From the NCBI RefSeq assembly GCF_011947195.1, contig NZ_JAATVY010000005.1, forward strand, positions 226,521 to 290,520: a stretch of DNA of 64,000 nucleotides, read 5' to 3'. The DNA comes from Planosporangium thailandense (GTDB taxonomy: Bacteria > Actinomycetota > Actinomycetes > Mycobacteriales > Micromonosporaceae). The notes under the pieces are model-generated. The model saw only the letters and a program-made list of their open reading frames with translations, made no database searches and was not told the DNA's origin. The position numbers and the translations under genes are program-made. Every line of letters begins with the position of its first letter. The stretch's first letter is position 1. Below are positions 8,876 to 17,971 of this stretch, piece after piece.

Positions 8876-9826
8876 ATGGGCAAGAAGGTCACCGTCGTCG
8901 GAGCCGGCTTCTACGGCTCGACGACCGCACTGCGCCTGGCTGAGTACGACATCTTCGAGACGGTCGTGCTCACCGACATCGTTGAAGGCAAGCCCGAGGG
9001 CCTGGCGCTGGACATGGGCCAGTCCCGACCGATCGAGGGCTTCGAAACCAAGATCGTGGGCCAGACCACCGGGCCGAACGGCGAGGGCTACGAGGCCATC
9101 GCGGGCTCGGACGTCGTCGTCATCACGGCGGGTCTGCCCCGCAAGCCCGGCATGAGCCGGATGGACCTGCTCGAGGTCAACGGGAAGATCGTCCGCCAGG
9201 TCGCGGAGAACGTCGCCAAGCACGCGCCGAACGCTGTGGTCATCGTCGTGAGCAACCCGCTCGACGAGATGACCGCGCTCGCGCAGCTCGCGACCGGATT
9301 CCCGAAGGAGCGGGTGATCGGCCAGGCCGGCATCCTCGACAGCGCCCGCTTCACGACGTTCGTCGCCGACACCCTCAACGTGCCGGTGCGCAGCGTCAAG
9401 ACGCTCACCCTCGGCTCGCACGGCGACACGATGGTGCCGGTGCCGTCGCAGTCGACGGTCGACGGCAAGCCGCTGTCCGAGGTGCTGCCGGCTGACAAGA
9501 TCGACGAGCTGGTGACGCGTACGCGTAACGGCGGCGCCGAGGTCGTCAACCTCCTGAAGACCGGCTCGGCCTACTACGCCCCGTCGGCCGCCGCCGCCCG
9601 CATGGCGAAGGCCGTGGCGGAGGACACCGGCGCGGTCATGCCGGTCTGCGCGTGGGTCGACGGCGAGTACGGCATCTCGGGCGTGTACCTGGGCGTCCAG
9701 GCCGAGATCGGCGCCGGCGGCATCAAGCGGGTCGTCGAGACGCCGCTCACCGACGGCGAACTGGCCGCGCTGAAGGAGGCCGCCGAGGCCGTGCGCGCGA
9801 AGCAGGCGGACGTCGCCAACCTGTAA
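8876..9826 (+). CDS. mdh: Malate dehydrogenase (LDH-like type)
   Basis: 316 residues. It oxidises malate to oxaloacetate with NAD. The Rossmann loop is VVGAGFYGS; the substrate-loop arginines are in LPRKPGMSR; the catalytic histidine is in GSHGDTMVP; and the Asn that orients substrate is in VVSNPLDEM. The short LDH-like form (MDH type 3) fits better than the longer type 1 enzyme of enteric bacteria. ATG 8876 lies behind GGGGAGAG/TGAGGA. Isocitrate dehydrogenase follows 140 bases downstream with its own terminator and operator-like repeat between, so the two are probably separate units with related regulation. Confidence 0.97.
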   Translation: MGKKVTVVGAGFYGSTTALRLAEYDIFETVVLTDIVEGKPEGLALDMGQSRPIEGFETKIVGQTTGPNGEGYEAIAGSDVVVITAGLPRKPGMSRMDLLEVNGKIVRQVAENVAKHAPNAVVIVVSNPLDEMTALAQLATGFPKERVIGQAGILDSARFTTFVADTLNVPVRSVKTLTLGSHGDTMVPVPSQSTVDGKPLSEVLPADKIDELVTRTRNGGAEVVNLLKTGSAYYAPSAAAARMAKAVAEDTGAVMPVCAWVDGEYGISGVYLGVQAEIGAGGIKRVVETPLTDGELAALKEAAEAVRAKQADVANL

Positions 9827-9839
9827 GCGAGATCGTCAC

Positions 9840-9875
9840 GGTGGCCCCGGGTGTCTGGTGACGCTCGGGGCCACC
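9840..9875 (+). terminator. Hairpin terminator after mdh
   Basis: Perfect 10-bp GC-rich stem (9840-9849 with 9866-9875) with a 16-base loop, 14 bases past the mdh stop. Confidence 0.75.
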
Positions 9876-9922
9876 TGCCTTTGTGAGATGGAACCCGTCG
9901 GGGCGCCGACGTCCCCGGCATC

Positions 9923-9938
9923 CAGTACGCTCGTACTG
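9923..9938. promoter_or_regulatory. Palindrome just upstream of icd
   Basis: CAGTACGCTCGTACTG: perfect 6-bp arms around 4 bases, 28 bases before the icd ATG and directly before its GGAGAGGAG ribosome site. Position and symmetry suggest a repressor site; the regulator is unknown. Confidence 0.4.
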
Positions 9939-9966
9939 TTAACTTCCGGAGAGGAGCGCCCTGCCG

Positions 9967-11184
9967 ATGGCGAAGATCAAGGTTGAGAACCCGGTTGTCG
10001 AGCTCGACGGCGACGAGATGACCCGGATCATCTGGAAGCAGATCCGCGACCAGCTGATCCTGCCCTACCTCGACGTCAACCTTGAGTACTACGACCTGTC
10101 GATCCAGTACCGCGACCAGACCGACGACCAGGTCACGGTGGACGCCGCCAACGCGATCAAGCGGCACGGCGTCGGCGTCAAGTGCGCCACCATCACGCCG
10201 GACGAGGCGCGCGTGGAGGAGTTCGGCCTCAAGAAGATGTGGAAGTCGCCGAACGGCACGATCCGCAACATCCTCGGCGGCGTGGTGTTCCGCGAGCCGA
10301 TCATCATGTCCAACGTGCCGCGGCTCGTGCCCGGCTGGACCAAGCCGATCGTCATCGGCCGGCACGCCCACGGCGACCAGTACAAGGCGACCGACTTCGT
10401 GGCGCCCGGCCCCGGGACAATGACCGTCACCTTCACCCCGGACGACGGCAGCGCCCCGATGGAGTTCGAGGTCGCCAAGTTCCCCGGCGGCGGCGTCGGC
10501 CTGGCGATGTACAACTTCGACGACTCGATCCGCGACTTCGCGCGGGCGTCGTTCCGGTACGGCCTGGCCCGCAAGTACCCGGTCTACCTGTCGACGAAGA
10601 ACACCATCCTCAAGGCGTACGACGGCCGCTTCAAGGACCTGTTCGCTGAGGTGTTCGAGACCGAGTTCGCCGACGAGTTCAAGGCGGCCGGCATCACGTA
10701 CGAGCACCGGCTGATCGACGACATGGTCGCCGCCGCCCTGAAGTGGGAGGGCGGCTTCGTCTGGGCCGCCAAGAACTACGACGGTGACGTGCAGTCCGAC
10801 ACGGTCGCCCAGGGCTTCGGCTCGCTGGGCCTGATGACCTCGGTCCTCATGACCCCCGACGGCCGCACCGTCGAGGCCGAGGCGGCGCACGGCACGGTCA
10901 CCCGGCACTACCGGCAGTGGCAGAAGGGCGAGAAGACCTCGACCAACCCGATCGCGTCGATCTTCGCCTGGACCCGGGGCCTCGCGCACCGGGGCAAGCT
11001 CGACGGCACGCCGGCGGTCACCGAGTTCGCCGAGAAGCTCGAGCAGGTCTGCGTCGAGACCGTCGAGGGCGGCCAGATGACCAAGGACCTGGCGCTGCTG
11101 ATCTCGAAGGACTCGCCGTGGCTGACCACCGACGAGTTCATGAACGCGCTCGACGAGAACCTGGCGCGCAAGCTCAACGCCTGA
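9967..11184 (+). CDS. icd: NADP-dependent isocitrate dehydrogenase (homodimeric, eukaryote-like type)
   Basis: 405 residues, right for the dimeric subfamily II enzyme rather than the monomeric 740-residue type found in some actinobacteria. It converts isocitrate to 2-oxoglutarate and makes NADPH. Visible are the substrate loop [13 protein letters not shown], the metal-site region [19 protein letters not shown] and [14 protein letters not shown] near the cofactor site. ATG 9967 has a strong GGAGAGGAG upstream. A 16-bp palindrome lies just before the ribosome site. Confidence 0.97.
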   Translation: MAKIKVENPVVELDGDEMTRIIWKQIRDQLILPYLDVNLEYYDLSIQYRDQTDDQVTVDAANAIKRHGVGVKCATITPDEARVEEFGLKKMWKSPNGTIRNILGGVVFREPIIMSNVPRLVPGWTKPIVIGRHAHGDQYKATDFVAPGPGTMTVTFTPDDGSAPMEFEVAKFPGGGVGLAMYNFDDSIRDFARASFRYGLARKYPVYLSTKNTILKAYDGRFKDLFAEVFETEFADEFKAAGITYEHRLIDDMVAAALKWEGGFVWAAKNYDGDVQSDTVAQGFGSLGLMTSVLMTPDGRTVEAEAAHGTVTRHYRQWQKGEKTSTNPIASIFAWTRGLAHRGKLDGTPAVTEFAEKLEQVCVETVEGGQMTKDLALLISKDSPWLTTDEFMNALDENLARKLNA

Positions 11185-11585
11185 ACCGCGCGGCGGCCGG
11201 CCGGTCCGCTGGAGACTCGGACGATCCGGGTCCCGGCGGATCGGCCGACCCCGTTCGGGGGAAAGGCGCGTCACCCGGCGCCGAGCCGGATCGTTGAAAC
11301 CAACGTGGACGCGATGTGAATCGCGGCCCAGCGGGCAACTCGGGCAGGTCCCCACCGCAGCGCGAGCAACGGTGTGTCCGGGTTTTCGTCCGTACTGGTG
11401 ATTGCCTGCCGTCCCTTCCCAGTCGGGGCCCGGTCCAACCGGGCCCCGTCCCATGTCCGGCAGGAATCCGCGGGGCGGCGACCGCGCGTCGGCAGCGCGG
11501 CGGCCGTACAAAATGTCCGCGTACCAGTTGCCCCCGGTCCCTCGTTTGCGTAGTCGTGGCGTTCGATACACGGGCTGGGGGCGGG
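11185..11585. other. Gene-free stretch between icd and the WecG-like gene
   Basis: About 400 bases. I see no ORF with a ribosome site or family resemblance. It contains one strong hairpin (11424-11448) and a less GC-rich patch near 11505-11515 that could be promoter for the next gene. No riboswitch class was recognisable by eye. Confidence 0.5.
11424..11448. terminator. GC-rich hairpin between icd and the WecG-like gene
   Basis: Perfect 10-bp stem (11424-11433 with 11439-11448) and 5-base loop TCCAA. It may end the icd transcript 240 bases past the stop, or act in the leader of the next gene. Confidence 0.5.
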
Positions 11586-12359
11586 ATGGAACAACGAGTC
11601 GTACTCGATGGCGTCGGCATCGACCGCCGTACCGAGGCCGAGATCGTCGCCCACGTACGCGAAAGCCTCTCCCGGTGCCGCGGCGGGCGGATCGTCGCTC
11701 CGACCGTCGACCTCCTGCGCCTCGCCCGTCGAGATCCGGACCTGCGCGCCCAGCTCGCCGACGCCGACCTGGTGGTCGCCGACAGCACGCCGCTGCTGTG
11801 GGCCTCCCGGCTGGCGCGCGCGCCGCTGCCGGAGCGGGTGGCCGGGCTGAGCCTGGCCAGGTCGCTCGCCGCCGCCCTGGCCGCCGACGGGCGGTCGCTG
11901 TACCTCTTCGGCGGCGCGCCGGCCTTCTTCGGCCGCATCGAGGGCTCGCACCGGGCCGCCCGGGCGCTCGTCCACGCGTACCCGGGGCTGCGCATCGCCG
12001 GCCACGCGAGCCCCCGGGAGGGCTTCGACCGCGACCCGGCCACCCGCGACGCGTTCCACCGCGAGATCGTCGAGGCCCGCCCCGACGTGGTGTACGTCGG
12101 GCTCGGCGCGTCCACGTACGCGTGGCTGGCCGAGCGGCTACGCCACGACCTGCCCGGCGCCTGGCTGCTCGGCTGCGGCGCGGCGATCGACGCGCTCGCC
12201 GGCGACCACGTGCGGGTCCGGGAGCGGGTACGGCGACGGGGCCGGGAGTGGGCGCACCGGCTGGTGCGCGAGCCCAGCCAGCTGGCGGACCGGTACCTGT
12301 GCCACGACGGCCCGTACGCCCTCGGATTGCTCCTTCGTGCAGCGGTTCGCCGCAGATAA
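11586..12359 (+). CDS. WecG/TagA/CpsF-family glycosyltransferase
   Basis: 257 residues from ATG 11586; the frame is open upstream but composition there is unlike protein. Family GT26 enzymes move N-acetylmannosamine-type sugars to lipid-linked acceptors for teichoic acid or surface polysaccharide. Recognisable blocks: VAPTVDLLRLARRDPDLRAQ near residue 35, ADLVVADSTPLLWASRL, the LYLFGGAP nucleotide-binding loop and DVVYVGLGASTYAWL near the C-terminus, followed by LLGCGAAIDALAG. The usual P-K-Q-E before the last block is replaced by STYAW, so specificity may differ. No other wall-polymer gene is nearby, so it is an orphan. A decayed family A palindrome lies 11 bases after the stop. Confidence 0.8.
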   Translation: MEQRVVLDGVGIDRRTEAEIVAHVRESLSRCRGGRIVAPTVDLLRLARRDPDLRAQLADADLVVADSTPLLWASRLARAPLPERVAGLSLARSLAAALAADGRSLYLFGGAPAFFGRIEGSHRAARALVHAYPGLRIAGHASPREGFDRDPATRDAFHREIVEARPDVVYVGLGASTYAWLAERLRHDLPGAWLLGCGAAIDALAGDHVRVRERVRRRGREWAHRLVREPSQLADRYLCHDGPYALGLLLRAAVRRR

Positions 12360-12370
12360 CGAGTTGTGCG

Positions 12371-12420
12371 CAATCTTGGACAGTTGTGCCGCCTATAACC
12401 GGCATCAGCGTCCAGTATTG
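12371..12420. repeat. Decayed intergenic palindrome of family A
   Basis: Left arm CAATCTTGGACAGTTGTGCC and right arm ending GTCCAGTATTG pair at about two thirds of positions. The loop CCTATAAC is the same as in the 8709 copy. It starts 11 bases after a stop codon, as the other members do. Confidence 0.65.
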
Positions 12421-12438
12421 GCTCGAGGAGGCGGTGCG

Positions 12439-13143
12439 ATGTACCAGGACGATGAGATGGCGGAAGTCGCGGCGCCCCGCGGGCGACGGACCGGCGTCCT
12501 CGCCGTCACCGCCGTAGTGGTCGTGGTGCTCGTCGCGGCCGGGATCTGGCTCGCGCTGCGTGGCGGCGGGCGGCCCGGTTCGCCGGCCGACGGCGGCACC
12601 GGCCAGGCCAACGCCGCGCCGGTCGCATCGGCGTCCGGCGCAGGCGCGCCGGGTGGCACCACCGAGCCGGGGGCGGGCACGTCAACAGCCGCCGACGGCG
12701 GCTCGACCGCCGCGCTGCCCCGCTGCCACACCGCCGACCTCGACGCGCACCTCGAGCCGTCGGCCGGTGGTGGCGCCGCCGGCTCGATCTACGTCGATCT
12801 CGGCCTGACCAACCACGCGGCACACCCCTGCGCGGTCTACGGGTACCCCGGCATGACGCTGGTGGATTCGGCCCACAAGTGGCTTCCCACCACGCTGCGC
12901 CGCGACCCGGGCGAGCCCACGCGGGTGACGCTCCAACCGGGGCAGACCGCCTGGGCGGTGGTGCACTACACCCACATCCCGGCAGACGACGAGGGTTCTC
13001 CCTGCGCGCCGGCGGCGGCCGGCCTCGCCGTGACCCCACCGGACGAGACGACCCAGCTCACGGTCGACAGCAAGCTCGACGACGTCTGCCAGCACGGCCA
13101 GATGTCGACCAGCCCACTGACGGCCACCCGCGGCACGCACTGA
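12439..13143 (+). CDS. Membrane-anchored DUF4232 protein
   Basis: 234 residues. A short cytoplasmic segment is followed by one transmembrane helix (residues 22-42, VLAVTAVVVVVLVAAGIWLA), a Gly/Ala/Ser-rich linker and an extracytoplasmic DUF4232 domain (about 95-234). The domain has four cysteines, at LPRCHTADL, HPCAVYGYPG, GSPCAPAA and DDVCQHG, which probably form two disulfides, and the family core YGYPGMTLVD. The role of this actinobacterial surface domain is unknown. ATG 12439 has GAGGAGG about 7 bases upstream. The next gene converges, ending 22 bases away. Confidence 0.85.
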   Translation: MYQDDEMAEVAAPRGRRTGVLAVTAVVVVVLVAAGIWLALRGGGRPGSPADGGTGQANAAPVASASGAGAPGGTTEPGAGTSTAADGGSTAALPRCHTADLDAHLEPSAGGGAAGSIYVDLGLTNHAAHPCAVYGYPGMTLVDSAHKWLPTTLRRDPGEPTRVTLQPGQTAWAVVHYTHIPADDEGSPCAPAAAGLAVTPPDETTQLTVDSKLDDVCQHGQMSTSPLTATRGTH

Positions 13144-13165
13144 CCACCCTCCCGGAAGGGGAGGA

Positions 13166-14689
13166 TCAGGCCAGCCGCGGATCGATCCAGCCGTGGGCGC
13201 CCAGGTGCCGCAGCACCATGGCGACCGCCTCGCCGATCTTCACGCCCGTGGTGTCGATGACGAGGTCGGCGTCGGTCGGCGGCTCGTACGGGTCGTCGAT
13301 GCCGGTCATCCCGGTGATCTCACCGGCCCGCGCCTTCGCGTACAGGCCCTTGCGGTCGCGCCGCTCGCACTCCTCGAGCGGGGTCGCGACGTGAACCAGC
13401 ACGAAGTCGGCCCCCGCCTCGGTGGCGAACCGCCGCGCCGCCGTGCGGGACACCGCGTACGGGGCGATCGGGCAGCACAGGGCGACCCCGCCGTGCCGGC
13501 CGACCTCGGCGGCGACCCAGCCGATGCGCCGGACGTTGGTGTCGCGGTCGGCGGCGGAGAAGCCCAGGCCCTTGGACAGGTGCCGGCGTACGACGTCGCC
13601 GTCGAGCAGCGTGACCGTACGCTCGCCGGTCTCCTTGAGAGCGTCGGCCACCCCGCGGGCGATCGTCGACTTCCCCGAGCCGGACAGGCCCGTGAAGAAC
13701 ACGACCAGGCCGCGGTGGCGGCGCGACGGCCGGGCCCGGGCGAGCTCCTTGGCGACGGCCGGCGGGGTGTGCCACTCCGGCAGCGCCGCGCCCCGGTCGA
13801 GCAGATCGTCGATCTCGGTCTTGGTCAGCGCCAGCCGCCGGTGACGCGGCGGGATGTCGTCGCGGGTGCGCCACTGCCCGTCGCGGGTGTCGTAGGCCAG
13901 CTCGCGCGGCACCAGGACGCGCAGGCCGCCCGAAATCATCGACGTGCCGGTGGCGAGCAGGTGGGTGACCCCGTACGCGGCTGCCACCCGCGCGCGCAGC
14001 AGCGCGTCGCGGACCTCGTCGCCGTGCGGGACCAGCGGAACGGTGACGAACGTGACCGGCGGCATCCGGTCCCGCGCGGCCAGGACACAGCGCACCAGCG
14101 CCTCGGGCGCGAGCCCGTCCGGTCCGGGCGCCGCGACCGGGATCAGGACCAGCAGGTGGCCGGCCAGGGTACGGGCGGCGTGCGCGATCTGGGCGAGCTG
14201 GGGGCGGTGCAGGGGCCGGTCGACGATGACCCCGAGCACCCGGCCGGACGGGACCAGCTCGCGGACCTCGGCCGGGGTGCGGCGCAGCCGGCGGAAGGGG
14301 CCCTGCCCGGTGTCGCCGATCCGGCGCACCACGCCGGCGACGCCGCCCATGCCGTCCCGGGTGGGCCACACCTCGGTCACGTCGACGGCGGCGACCGGAG
14401 CGCCTTCGGTGTCGGTGAGCACCAGCACGCGCTCCAGCGGGTTCGCCACGTCGATGCGGCTCAGGAGGTCGGTCGGGACCTCCAGGGTGACCGGCACCGG
14501 CCACGCGGTGCCGTCGACGAGCCGGCCGGTGCGGGCGACGCTGATCAGGTCGGCCCGGCTCAGGAAGCCGGTCAGCGGCGCGTACACCTCGGTGAGCAGC
14601 AGCTCCAGGTCGGCTAGCTCGTGCATGCGCGGCGTGTACGCCGGAGCGTCACGCAGCACTCCGTCGGGCAGCACCCACCCGTTGTTCAT
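13166..14689 (-). CDS. cysC: Adenylyl-sulfate kinase fused to a degenerate ATP-sulfurylase domain
   Basis: 507 residues from ATG 14689 (GAGAGGTG just upstream). Residues 1-320 have the ATP-sulfurylase layout, including TGFLSRADL of the N-terminal PUA-like part, but the catalytic Q-x-R-N and H-x-x-H region reads VDRPLHRPQ and no GRDHAG loop is seen. Residues 325-500 are a well-kept APS kinase: Walker A FTGLSGSGKST, the DGDVVRRHLSKGLGFSAADR substrate loop and ARAGEITGMTGIDDPYEPP. It should phosphorylate APS to PAPS; the sulfurylase step is doubtful. No cysD, cysN or cysH lies nearby. ppc is upstream on the same strand with 192 bases between, so a shared transcript is uncertain. Confidence 0.85.
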   Translation of the reverse strand: MNNGWVLPDGVLRDAPAYTPRMHELADLELLLTEVYAPLTGFLSRADLISVARTGRLVDGTAWPVPVTLEVPTDLLSRIDVANPLERVLVLTDTEGAPVAAVDVTEVWPTRDGMGGVAGVVRRIGDTGQGPFRRLRRTPAEVRELVPSGRVLGVIVDRPLHRPQLAQIAHAARTLAGHLLVLIPVAAPGPDGLAPEALVRCVLAARDRMPPVTFVTVPLVPHGDEVRDALLRARVAAAYGVTHLLATGTSMISGGLRVLVPRELAYDTRDGQWRTRDDIPPRHRRLALTKTEIDDLLDRGAALPEWHTPPAVAKELARARPSRRHRGLVVFFTGLSGSGKSTIARGVADALKETGERTVTLLDGDVVRRHLSKGLGFSAADRDTNVRRIGWVAAEVGRHGGVALCCPIAPYAVSRTAARRFATEAGADFVLVHVATPLEECERRDRKGLYAKARAGEITGMTGIDDPYEPPTDADLVIDTTGVKIGEAVAMVLRHLGAHGWIDPRLA

Positions 14690-14881
14690 GTCACCTCTCA
14701 CGCCGTACGCCCCCGCTGGCCTCGCCACAGTCTGTCAGCACCTGGCGTCCCTGGTCGAGGGAATCGGCCAGGGACGGAGGCGTCCAGTACACCACGCGCC
14801 GGCTGTGCCCGGTTTTGTCGCTGCCGATTCGTGTCTCCGGCAGCGGGCCGGGCGCTCCGGGTCAGACCAGCGGGGCCGGCC

Positions 14882-17686
14882 TCACCCCGTGTTACGCATG
14901 CCGGCCGCGATGCCGTTGATCGTGGTCAGCAGCGCCCGCTGCAGCGCCGGGTCGGCCGGCTCCCGCTGCGCGGTGGCGGCCCGGTGCCGGGCCAGCAGCG
15001 ACACCTGCAGGTGGTGCAGCGGCTGCAGGTACGTGTCGCGGACGCCGAGCGTACGGGCCAGCACCGGCTGCTTCTCCAGCAGTTCCGACTCGCCGGTGAC
15101 CGCGAGCACCTCGGCGACGGTCCGGTCGTACTCCTCCCGGATCTGCTCGAAGATCGGCCGCAGTTGCTCCGGGACCAGCGAGTCGACGTACCGGGACGCG
15201 ATGTCCAGATCGGTCTTGGCGAGCGTCATCTCGACGTTGGACAGGAACGTCCGGAAGAAGTGCCACCGCTCGTGCATCTCGCTCAGCACATCGGACAGCC
15301 CCGCGGCCCGGGCGGCGGCGAGGCCCGACCCGACGCCGAACCAGCCGGGCACGATCTGGCGCGACTGGGTCCAGCCGAAGACCCACGGGATCGCCCGCAG
15401 ACCTTCCAGGCCGGCACCGGTGTTCGGGCGCTTCGACGGCCGGGAGCCGATGTTGAGCGCGCCCAGCAGTTCGGTCGGCGTGGACGCCCAGAAGTACGCC
15501 GGCAGGTCGGGCTGCTCCACCAGGCCCCGGTAGGCCTGGAAGGCGGCGTCCGACACCAGGGTCATCGTCGAGTCCCAGCGGGCGAGCTCCTCGGCGGGCT
15601 GACGGGGCGCGGTGTGCAGCAGGGCGCTCTGGAGCACCGCCGCGAGCGTCAGCTCGAGGTTTTCGCGGGCCAGCGCCGGCAGCGTGTACTTGTCGGAGAT
15701 GACCTCACCCTGCTCGGTGACCTTGATCGCGCCGTCGAGGGTGCCGTACGGCTGGGCCAGGATCGCCTCGTGGGTGGGGCCGCCGCCGCGCCCGACCGTG
15801 CCGCCCCGGCCGTGGAACAGCCGCAGGCGTACCCCGTGCTTGGCCGCGACGTCGCGCAGCGCGCGCTGGGCGCGGTGGATCGACCACTGCGAGGTGGTGA
15901 TCCCGGCCTCCTTGTTGGAGTCCGAGTAGCCGAGCATGACCTCCTGCACGTCGCCCCGGGCGCGGACCACCGAACGGTACGTGGGCAGCGACAGCAGCGC
16001 GTCCAGCAGCGGACCGGCGGCGTCCAGCTCCTCGGTGGTCTCCAGCAGCGGCACGAACCCCAGCCGCGCCCGCACCGGGTCCGCGCTCAGGTCGACCAGC
16101 CCGACCTCACGGGCGAGCACGACCGGGGCGAGCAGGTCGTCGATGCCGCGGGTCATGGAGACGATGTACGACTCGATGACGCCCGGCCCGAACCGGTCCT
16201 GAGCCTCCCGGATCGTGGTGAACACGTCGTACGTCTTGCGGGCGGCGTCGGACAGCGGCGTGTCGGGCAGCGACAGCGGCCGCCGCGAGGCCAGCTCGCT
16301 GACCAGCAGCGCGGTCCGCTCACCGCGGTCCAGTGAGCCGTACTCGACCTCACCGACCCGCGCGTACAGTTCGGCGAGCACCGCGTGGTGGGCGTCGGCG
16401 TGCTCGCGTACGTCGAGCGTCGCGAGCTGCAGCCCGAACGCCGAGATCGCCCGGATCGCCGAGGCGAGGTGGCCCGCCGCCGCGAGCTGGCCGCCGTTGC
16501 GGGCCAGCGACGCCCGCATCAGCTCCAGGTCGGTGATCAGCTCATCGGTGCCGAGGTAGTCCCGGCCGGGCACGTGTGATGTCCCGGCAGTGAGCCGGGC
16601 GCGCGTGTTTGCCAGCTTGAGCCGGATGCAGCGCAGCTTGAGCCGGTAGGGCTCCTCGGCGTTGACCCGCCGGAACCGGGCCGGCAGCTCGGGCAGCGCG
16701 TCGAGGTCGGCCGCCAGGCTGGCCGCGAGGTCGAGCGAGGTGCCGCGCAGGCGCTTGGAGACCGACAGCGTGTCGATCAGGTTGTCGATGACGCGTTCGG
16801 CGGCGCGAATGCCGTACTCGTGCTGGATCAGCAGCACCTCGCGGGTGACGGCGGGCGTGACGTAAGGGTTGCCGTCGCGGTCGCCGCCGATCCACGACCC
16901 GAACGTCAGCGGCCGGGCCGCCGGGGGGAGCTTCACTCCGAGGTCACGCAGGATCTCGGTCAGCTCGTCCAGTACGTGCGGAGCGGCGTCGCGGGCGAGG
17001 TCGGCCAGGTAGTAGACCGCGTTGCGGGCCTCGTCGGCCGGCTCCGGCCGCTCCAGCCGCAGCTCGTCGGTCTGCCACAGCATGTCGAGCAGTTCGGCCA
17101 GCCGCTGGTCGGTCCGGTGGACGAGGTTCGGGTCCCGCCACCCGTCGATCGCGGTCGCCGTGGCCTCGGCGTCCAGCGCGTCGGCGACCCCGCGCAGCTT
17201 GGTCAGGATCGACCGCCGGGCCGCTTCGGTCGGGTGCGCGGTGAACACGGGACGGACCGCCAGCCGCCCGGCAATGATCCCGATCTCGCGGGTGTCGACC
17301 CCGCGGTCGGCGATCAGCTTGGCGGCCCGGTCCAGCCAGCCGCCCTCGCGTACCCGGATCCGGCGCAGTTCGCGCGCCCGGTGCACCTGCTCGGTGACGT
17401 TGGCGAGGTGGAAGTACGTGGAGAAGGCGCGGGCCAGTTGGGTGCCGGTGGTCAGGTCCAAGCCGGCCAGCCGCTCGGCGGCGGCCTCGGGGTCGGAGCG
17501 CACCAGCGCCCGTACCTCTTCCACCAGGTCGAGCAGGTCCTGGCCGTCCTGGCGGACGAGGCTCTGGCCGAGCAGGGTGCCCAGCCGCCGGATGTCGGCG
17601 CGTAGCGCCGCGTCGGCTTCGTCGGTGTGGGGGGCTTCGCCACCGGCCGGGGGTGTCGTCTGGTCCTGGTCGAGCTCGATGCTCAC
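14882..17686 (-). CDS. ppc: Phosphoenolpyruvate carboxylase
   Basis: 934 residues, full length. It fixes bicarbonate onto PEP to refill oxaloacetate for the TCA cycle. Catalytic His is in [13 protein letters not shown] (about residue 160); the [12 protein letters not shown] loop, the glycine-rich [15 protein letters not shown] segment and [15 protein letters not shown] are all intact, and the protein ends in the conserved GMRNTG. The ATG at 17686 is preceded by an acidic leader. A perfect 14-bp palindrome lies about 30 bases upstream, a likely regulator site. Its position near mdh and icd fits anaplerosis. Confidence 0.97.
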   Translation of the reverse strand: MSIELDQDQTTPPAGGEAPHTDEADAALRADIRRLGTLLGQSLVRQDGQDLLDLVEEVRALVRSDPEAAAERLAGLDLTTGTQLARAFSTYFHLANVTEQVHRARELRRIRVREGGWLDRAAKLIADRGVDTREIGIIAGRLAVRPVFTAHPTEAARRSILTKLRGVADALDAEATATAIDGWRDPNLVHRTDQRLAELLDMLWQTDELRLERPEPADEARNAVYYLADLARDAAPHVLDELTEILRDLGVKLPPAARPLTFGSWIGGDRDGNPYVTPAVTREVLLIQHEYGIRAAERVIDNLIDTLSVSKRLRGTSLDLAASLAADLDALPELPARFRRVNAEEPYRLKLRCIRLKLANTRARLTAGTSHVPGRDYLGTDELITDLELMRASLARNGGQLAAAGHLASAIRAISAFGLQLATLDVREHADAHHAVLAELYARVGEVEYGSLDRGERTALLVSELASRRPLSLPDTPLSDAARKTYDVFTTIREAQDRFGPGVIESYIVSMTRGIDDLLAPVVLAREVGLVDLSADPVRARLGFVPLLETTEELDAAGPLLDALLSLPTYRSVVRARGDVQEVMLGYSDSNKEAGITTSQWSIHRAQRALRDVAAKHGVRLRLFHGRGGTVGRGGGPTHEAILAQPYGTLDGAIKVTEQGEVISDKYTLPALARENLELTLAAVLQSALLHTAPRQPAEELARWDSTMTLVSDAAFQAYRGLVEQPDLPAYFWASTPTELLGALNIGSRPSKRPNTGAGLEGLRAIPWVFGWTQSRQIVPGWFGVGSGLAAARAAGLSDVLSEMHERWHFFRTFLSNVEMTLAKTDLDIASRYVDSLVPEQLRPIFEQIREEYDRTVAEVLAVTGESELLEKQPVLARTLGVRDTYLQPLHHLQVSLLARHRAATAQREPADPALQRALLTTINGIAAGMRNTG

Positions 17687-17714
17687 GCTGGGTCCTTCGT
17701 CTCGGGGTACCGGG

Positions 17715-17728
17715 GGACAGCGCTGTCC
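17715..17728. promoter_or_regulatory. Perfect palindrome in the ppc leader
   Basis: GGACAGCGCTGTCC, 14 bp with no spacer, about 30 bases upstream of the ppc start on the minus strand. Just upstream of it, on the same strand, is the AT-richer stretch GATAGCATTGCGTTAAC, which could hold the -10 region. A TetR-type operator is one possibility. Confidence 0.4.
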
Positions 17729-17890
17729 AGGGTTAACGCAATGCTATCGGGTGGCCGGGTAGTGGCGTCCGCTCGGTAGGCCGGCGTGCGGTCGGCACCC
17801 GAAAGTAACCGTACGTAGCTGATCGAGCACGTCTGGGCCATGAGCGCGCGCCGCCGGGCCGCGGCTCGGCTGACCGCCATTGACGTCGCT

Positions 17891-17922
17891 GCGCCCCGGA
17901 TCCCGCGCGGGATCCGGGGCGC
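17891..17922. terminator. 32-bp perfect palindrome behind the FG-GAP gene
   Basis: Two 16-bp arms without a spacer (17891-17906, 17907-17922; core GGATCCCGCGCGGGATCC). It lies 49 bases past the stop of the minus-strand FG-GAP gene and most likely terminates it. Confidence 0.75.
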
Positions 17923-17971
17923 AGTCGTTTCCGCCCGGCGGCGCTCGGCCGGTGTCCGGCGGGATCGTTGG

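Noticed and set aside
11185..11585. Possible riboswitch in the leader of the WecG-like gene
   Set aside because: Apart from one hairpin, no conserved core of a known class could be matched by eye.
9574..12405. A 943-codon minus-strand frame across icd and the WecG-like gene
   Set aside because: Antisense to recognisable genes; Arg/Pro/Ala-rich with no motif and no ribosome site.
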